DNA of 64,000 nucleotides from NCBI GenBank assembly GCA_963617205.1, contig CAVEOA010000004.1, forward strand, positions 115,380-179,379, written 5' to 3'. The stretch's first letter is position 1. Every line of letters starts with the position of its first letter. The notes under the pieces are model-generated. The model was not told the origin of the DNA. It saw nothing but the letters and a program-made list of their open reading frames with translations, and searched no databases. The stretch is from UBA11524 sp963617205 (lineage in GTDB: Bacteria > Bacillota > Clostridia > Christensenellales > Aristaeellaceae). This document shows positions 62,586-64,000 of the stretch, one piece after another. A program made the translations under genes and the position numbers.

Positions 62586-63413
62586 ATGAGCATTCTCGAT
62601 TTGGACATCATGAAGGGCTATATCCGCATGTGCACCGATGGCTGGGATCTCGGCTGGCACGAGCGCAACGGCGGCAATCTCACCTACCGCATGAAGGACG
62701 AGGAGGTCGAGCAGTGCTGTCCGTACTTCCGTGCGGTGCCCGGCGACTGGGTCAGCATGGGCGTGCAGGCGGACAACCTTGCTGGCGAATACTTCATCAC
62801 GACCGGCTCCGGCAAATACTTCCGCAATGTGCAGCTTGACCCCGAGCACAACATCGGCATCGTCGAAATCAACGCTGCTGGCGACAGCTGGCGCATCGTC
62901 TGGGGACTGGAGGGCGGCGCGAAGCCCACGAGCGAATTCCCGAGCCACTTCCTGAACCACAGCGTCCGCAAGGCAGCCACGAACGGCGCGAACCGCGTCA
63001 TCTACCACTGCCACGCCACGAACCTCATCGCCATGACGTACATCCTGCCGCTGACTGACCGCGACTTCTCCCGTGCCCTGTGGCAGAGCGCAACGGAATG
63101 TCCTGTTGTGTTCCCCGAGGGCGTCGGCGTATGCCCGTGGATGGTGCCCGGCGGTGCAGCGATTGCGGTTGCAACCTCCGAGCTCATGAAGCACTATCAG
63201 GCTGCCGTCTGGGCGCATCACGGGCTGTTCGTTTCCGGTCCCGATTTTGATATCACGTTTGGTCTTGCGCACACCATCGAAAAGAGTGCCGAGATTTACA
63301 TCAAGGTGCTGTCTGCCGGTCAGGGCAAAATCCGCCAGACCATCACGGATAATGACCTTCGCGCCATCGCGCATGATTTCGGCGTAACGATCAACGAGAA
63401 TTTCCTCGACTGA
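62586..63413 (+). CDS. rhaD: Rhamnulose-1-phosphate aldolase
   Basis: 275 residues of the class II zinc aldolase/adducin fold. DLGWHERNGGNLTYRMKDEE, GEYFITTGSGKYFRN, VIYHCHATNLIAMTY (zinc His pair) and WAHHGLFVSGPDFD match RhaD. Products are dihydroxyacetone phosphate and L-lactaldehyde; no lactaldehyde reductase is in the window. TAGGAGG precedes the ATG, 18 bases after rhaA. Confidence 0.96.
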   Translation: MSILDLDIMKGYIRMCTDGWDLGWHERNGGNLTYRMKDEEVEQCCPYFRAVPGDWVSMGVQADNLAGEYFITTGSGKYFRNVQLDPEHNIGIVEINAAGDSWRIVWGLEGGAKPTSEFPSHFLNHSVRKAATNGANRVIYHCHATNLIAMTYILPLTDRDFSRALWQSATECPVVFPEGVGVCPWMVPGGAAIAVATSELMKHYQAAVWAHHGLFVSGPDFDITFGLAHTIEKSAEIYIKVLSAGQGKIRQTITDNDLRAIAHDFGVTINENFLD

Positions 63414-63501
63414 CCAAGGCGCTGCCCCTGAACCCACCAGGGAGAAAGAAATAGGGCAACACTGCATAAATGAGCTGGCATGGTGAACAGTGAATTGTGA
63501 T

Positions 63502-63563
63502 ATGCTCCCTCCAGAGTAGACGCTCGAAATAAAAAGGTTTCGAGTCTACGCTGGAGGGAGCAT
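63502..63563 (+). repeat. Hairpin repeat, copy B
   Basis: Arms ATGCTCCCTCCAG and CTGGAGGGAGCAT with an inner GTAGAC/GTCTAC and CTCGAAA/TTTCGAG stem, about 28 base pairs. It lies 5 bases outside the IS630 end and about 90 bases after rhaD; preceded by GGCAACACTGCATAAAT, matching 43445-43461. Confidence 0.8.
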
Positions 63564-63567
63564 ATTA

Positions 63568-64000
63568 TACTAATCTCAATTTAAAGCAGCTTTAAAATCC
63601 ACTCACGCCCTGTGATACTGCGAATGGTTTCGGGCGTAATAGACCTGATCGTGCAGCACAATCGATCGATCACTTTTTCGAGCGTCTGGAACACTTCATT
63701 GCGGAAGCCTCTGGTGCGAATTTCACGCCAGACCTGCTCGATGGGGTTCATTTCTGGCGTGTAGGGTGGAATATGAATCAAATGGATGTTATCCGGCACA
63801 ACCAGCGTACCGGATTTGTGCCATGCGGCGCCGTCGCAGACCAGAAGAATTTCTTCCTGCGCATGTTCCTTGGACAAATGCTCAAGGAAGGTATTCATGC
63901 AGACTGTGTTGCACCACGGCATGACCAGAAAAGAAGCGTCTCCCGAAACCGGATCGACCGCACCGAATGCATATCGGTATTCGCGGATATGATGGCAGGG
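63568..64000 (-). mobile_element. IS630-family insertion sequence (partial, cut by window end)
   Basis: End sequence CTAATCTCAATTTAAA at 63570-63585, flanked by TA (63568-63569), then a minus-strand transposase reaching the window edge. Its other end lies beyond 64000. Confidence 0.8.
63581..64000 (-). CDS. IS630-family transposase, C-terminal part (5' end outside window)
   Basis: The frame is open from the window end and gives about 139 residues. AFGAVDPVSGDASFLVMPW holds the first catalytic Asp, ILLVCDGAAWHKSG the second, and PPYTPEMNPIEQVWREIRTR the Glu of the DDE_3 domain. The ATG at 63922 is internal. The stop lies in the terminal repeat. No break is visible, so this copy may be active, in contrast to the remnant at 45229. 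Confidence 0.88.
   Translation of the reverse strand, partial: PCHHIREYRYAFGAVDPVSGDASFLVMPWCNTVCMNTFLEHLSKEHAQEEILLVCDGAAWHKSGTLVVPDNIHLIHIPPYTPEMNPIEQVWREIRTRGFRNEVFQTLEKVIDRLCCTIRSITPETIRSITGREWILKLL

Overview
The window reads as chromosomal DNA of a GC-rich, low-mobile-content Firmicute of the class Clostridia, probably an uncultured gut or rumen lineage. Evidence: a Bacillus-type PurR with PurBox-like sites, class III fructose-1,6-bisphosphatase, class II aldolase, a DUF4364 protein, a VanW/G5 surface protein, an AgrC/LytTR two-component pair, LplB/LplC-type ABC permeases, strong AGGAGG ribosome binding sites and near-consensus sigma-A promoters. Lineage below class is only a guess (Christensenellales/Oscillospirales-like).

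Layout. 1-904 is the C-terminal end of a sugar-binding protein, followed convergently by a GH105-GH31 pair on the minus strand. A divergent regulatory region (4082-4310) then drives a complete myo-inositol catabolic operon (DeoR regulator, iolJ-C-A-G-B-D-E, 4311-13153). After it come an unknown protein, a GH38 alpha-mannosidase and a HAD protein. 17489-24368 holds an MFS carrier divergent from an (alpha/alpha)-barrel-like enzyme plus LplB/LplC/binding-protein operon. 24651-25592 encodes a Tat-exported protein with a C_GCAxxG_C_C cysteine domain and an FMN-binding domain carrying a flavinylation motif. 25646-31382 (minus) is fbp-uvrB-small membrane proteins-phosphoesterase.

31383-31929 is non-coding with dispersed repeats. 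31930-34034 is an AgrC/LytTR pair; 34080-35392 is purR divergent from an HPr-like protein without the phosphorylatable histidine. 35526-45133 holds DUF4364, a TauE/SafE permease, argF, carA, a large carB-dapF gene fusion and an ABC-F protein with an altered second ATPase site. An IS630 remnant, tRNA-Thr(GGT), a lone EIIC-type protein, fba and a secreted thioredoxin-like multidomain protein follow. 50204-57486 (minus) is a gene string of a Q/Y-rich membrane protein, hpt, ftsH, a PHP phosphoesterase and VanW/G5. A threonine aldolase, an AraC regulator divergent from rhaB-rhaA-rhaD, and a second IS630 copy running off the window complete it.

Functionally, the sugar genes point to plant polysaccharide and pectin side-chain use: unsaturated uronyl hydrolase, alpha-glucosidase and alpha-mannosidase, rhamnose and inositol degradation, all feeding dihydroxyacetone phosphate (IolJ and RhaD products) into a pathway where Fba and Fbp sit. 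The least expected items are the carB-dapF fusion whose DapF half lacks one of the two catalytic cysteines, the ABC-F protein with a natural Glu-to-Gln change, the His-less HPr-like protein, the secreted flavoprotein, and hairpin repeats next to both IS630 copies.
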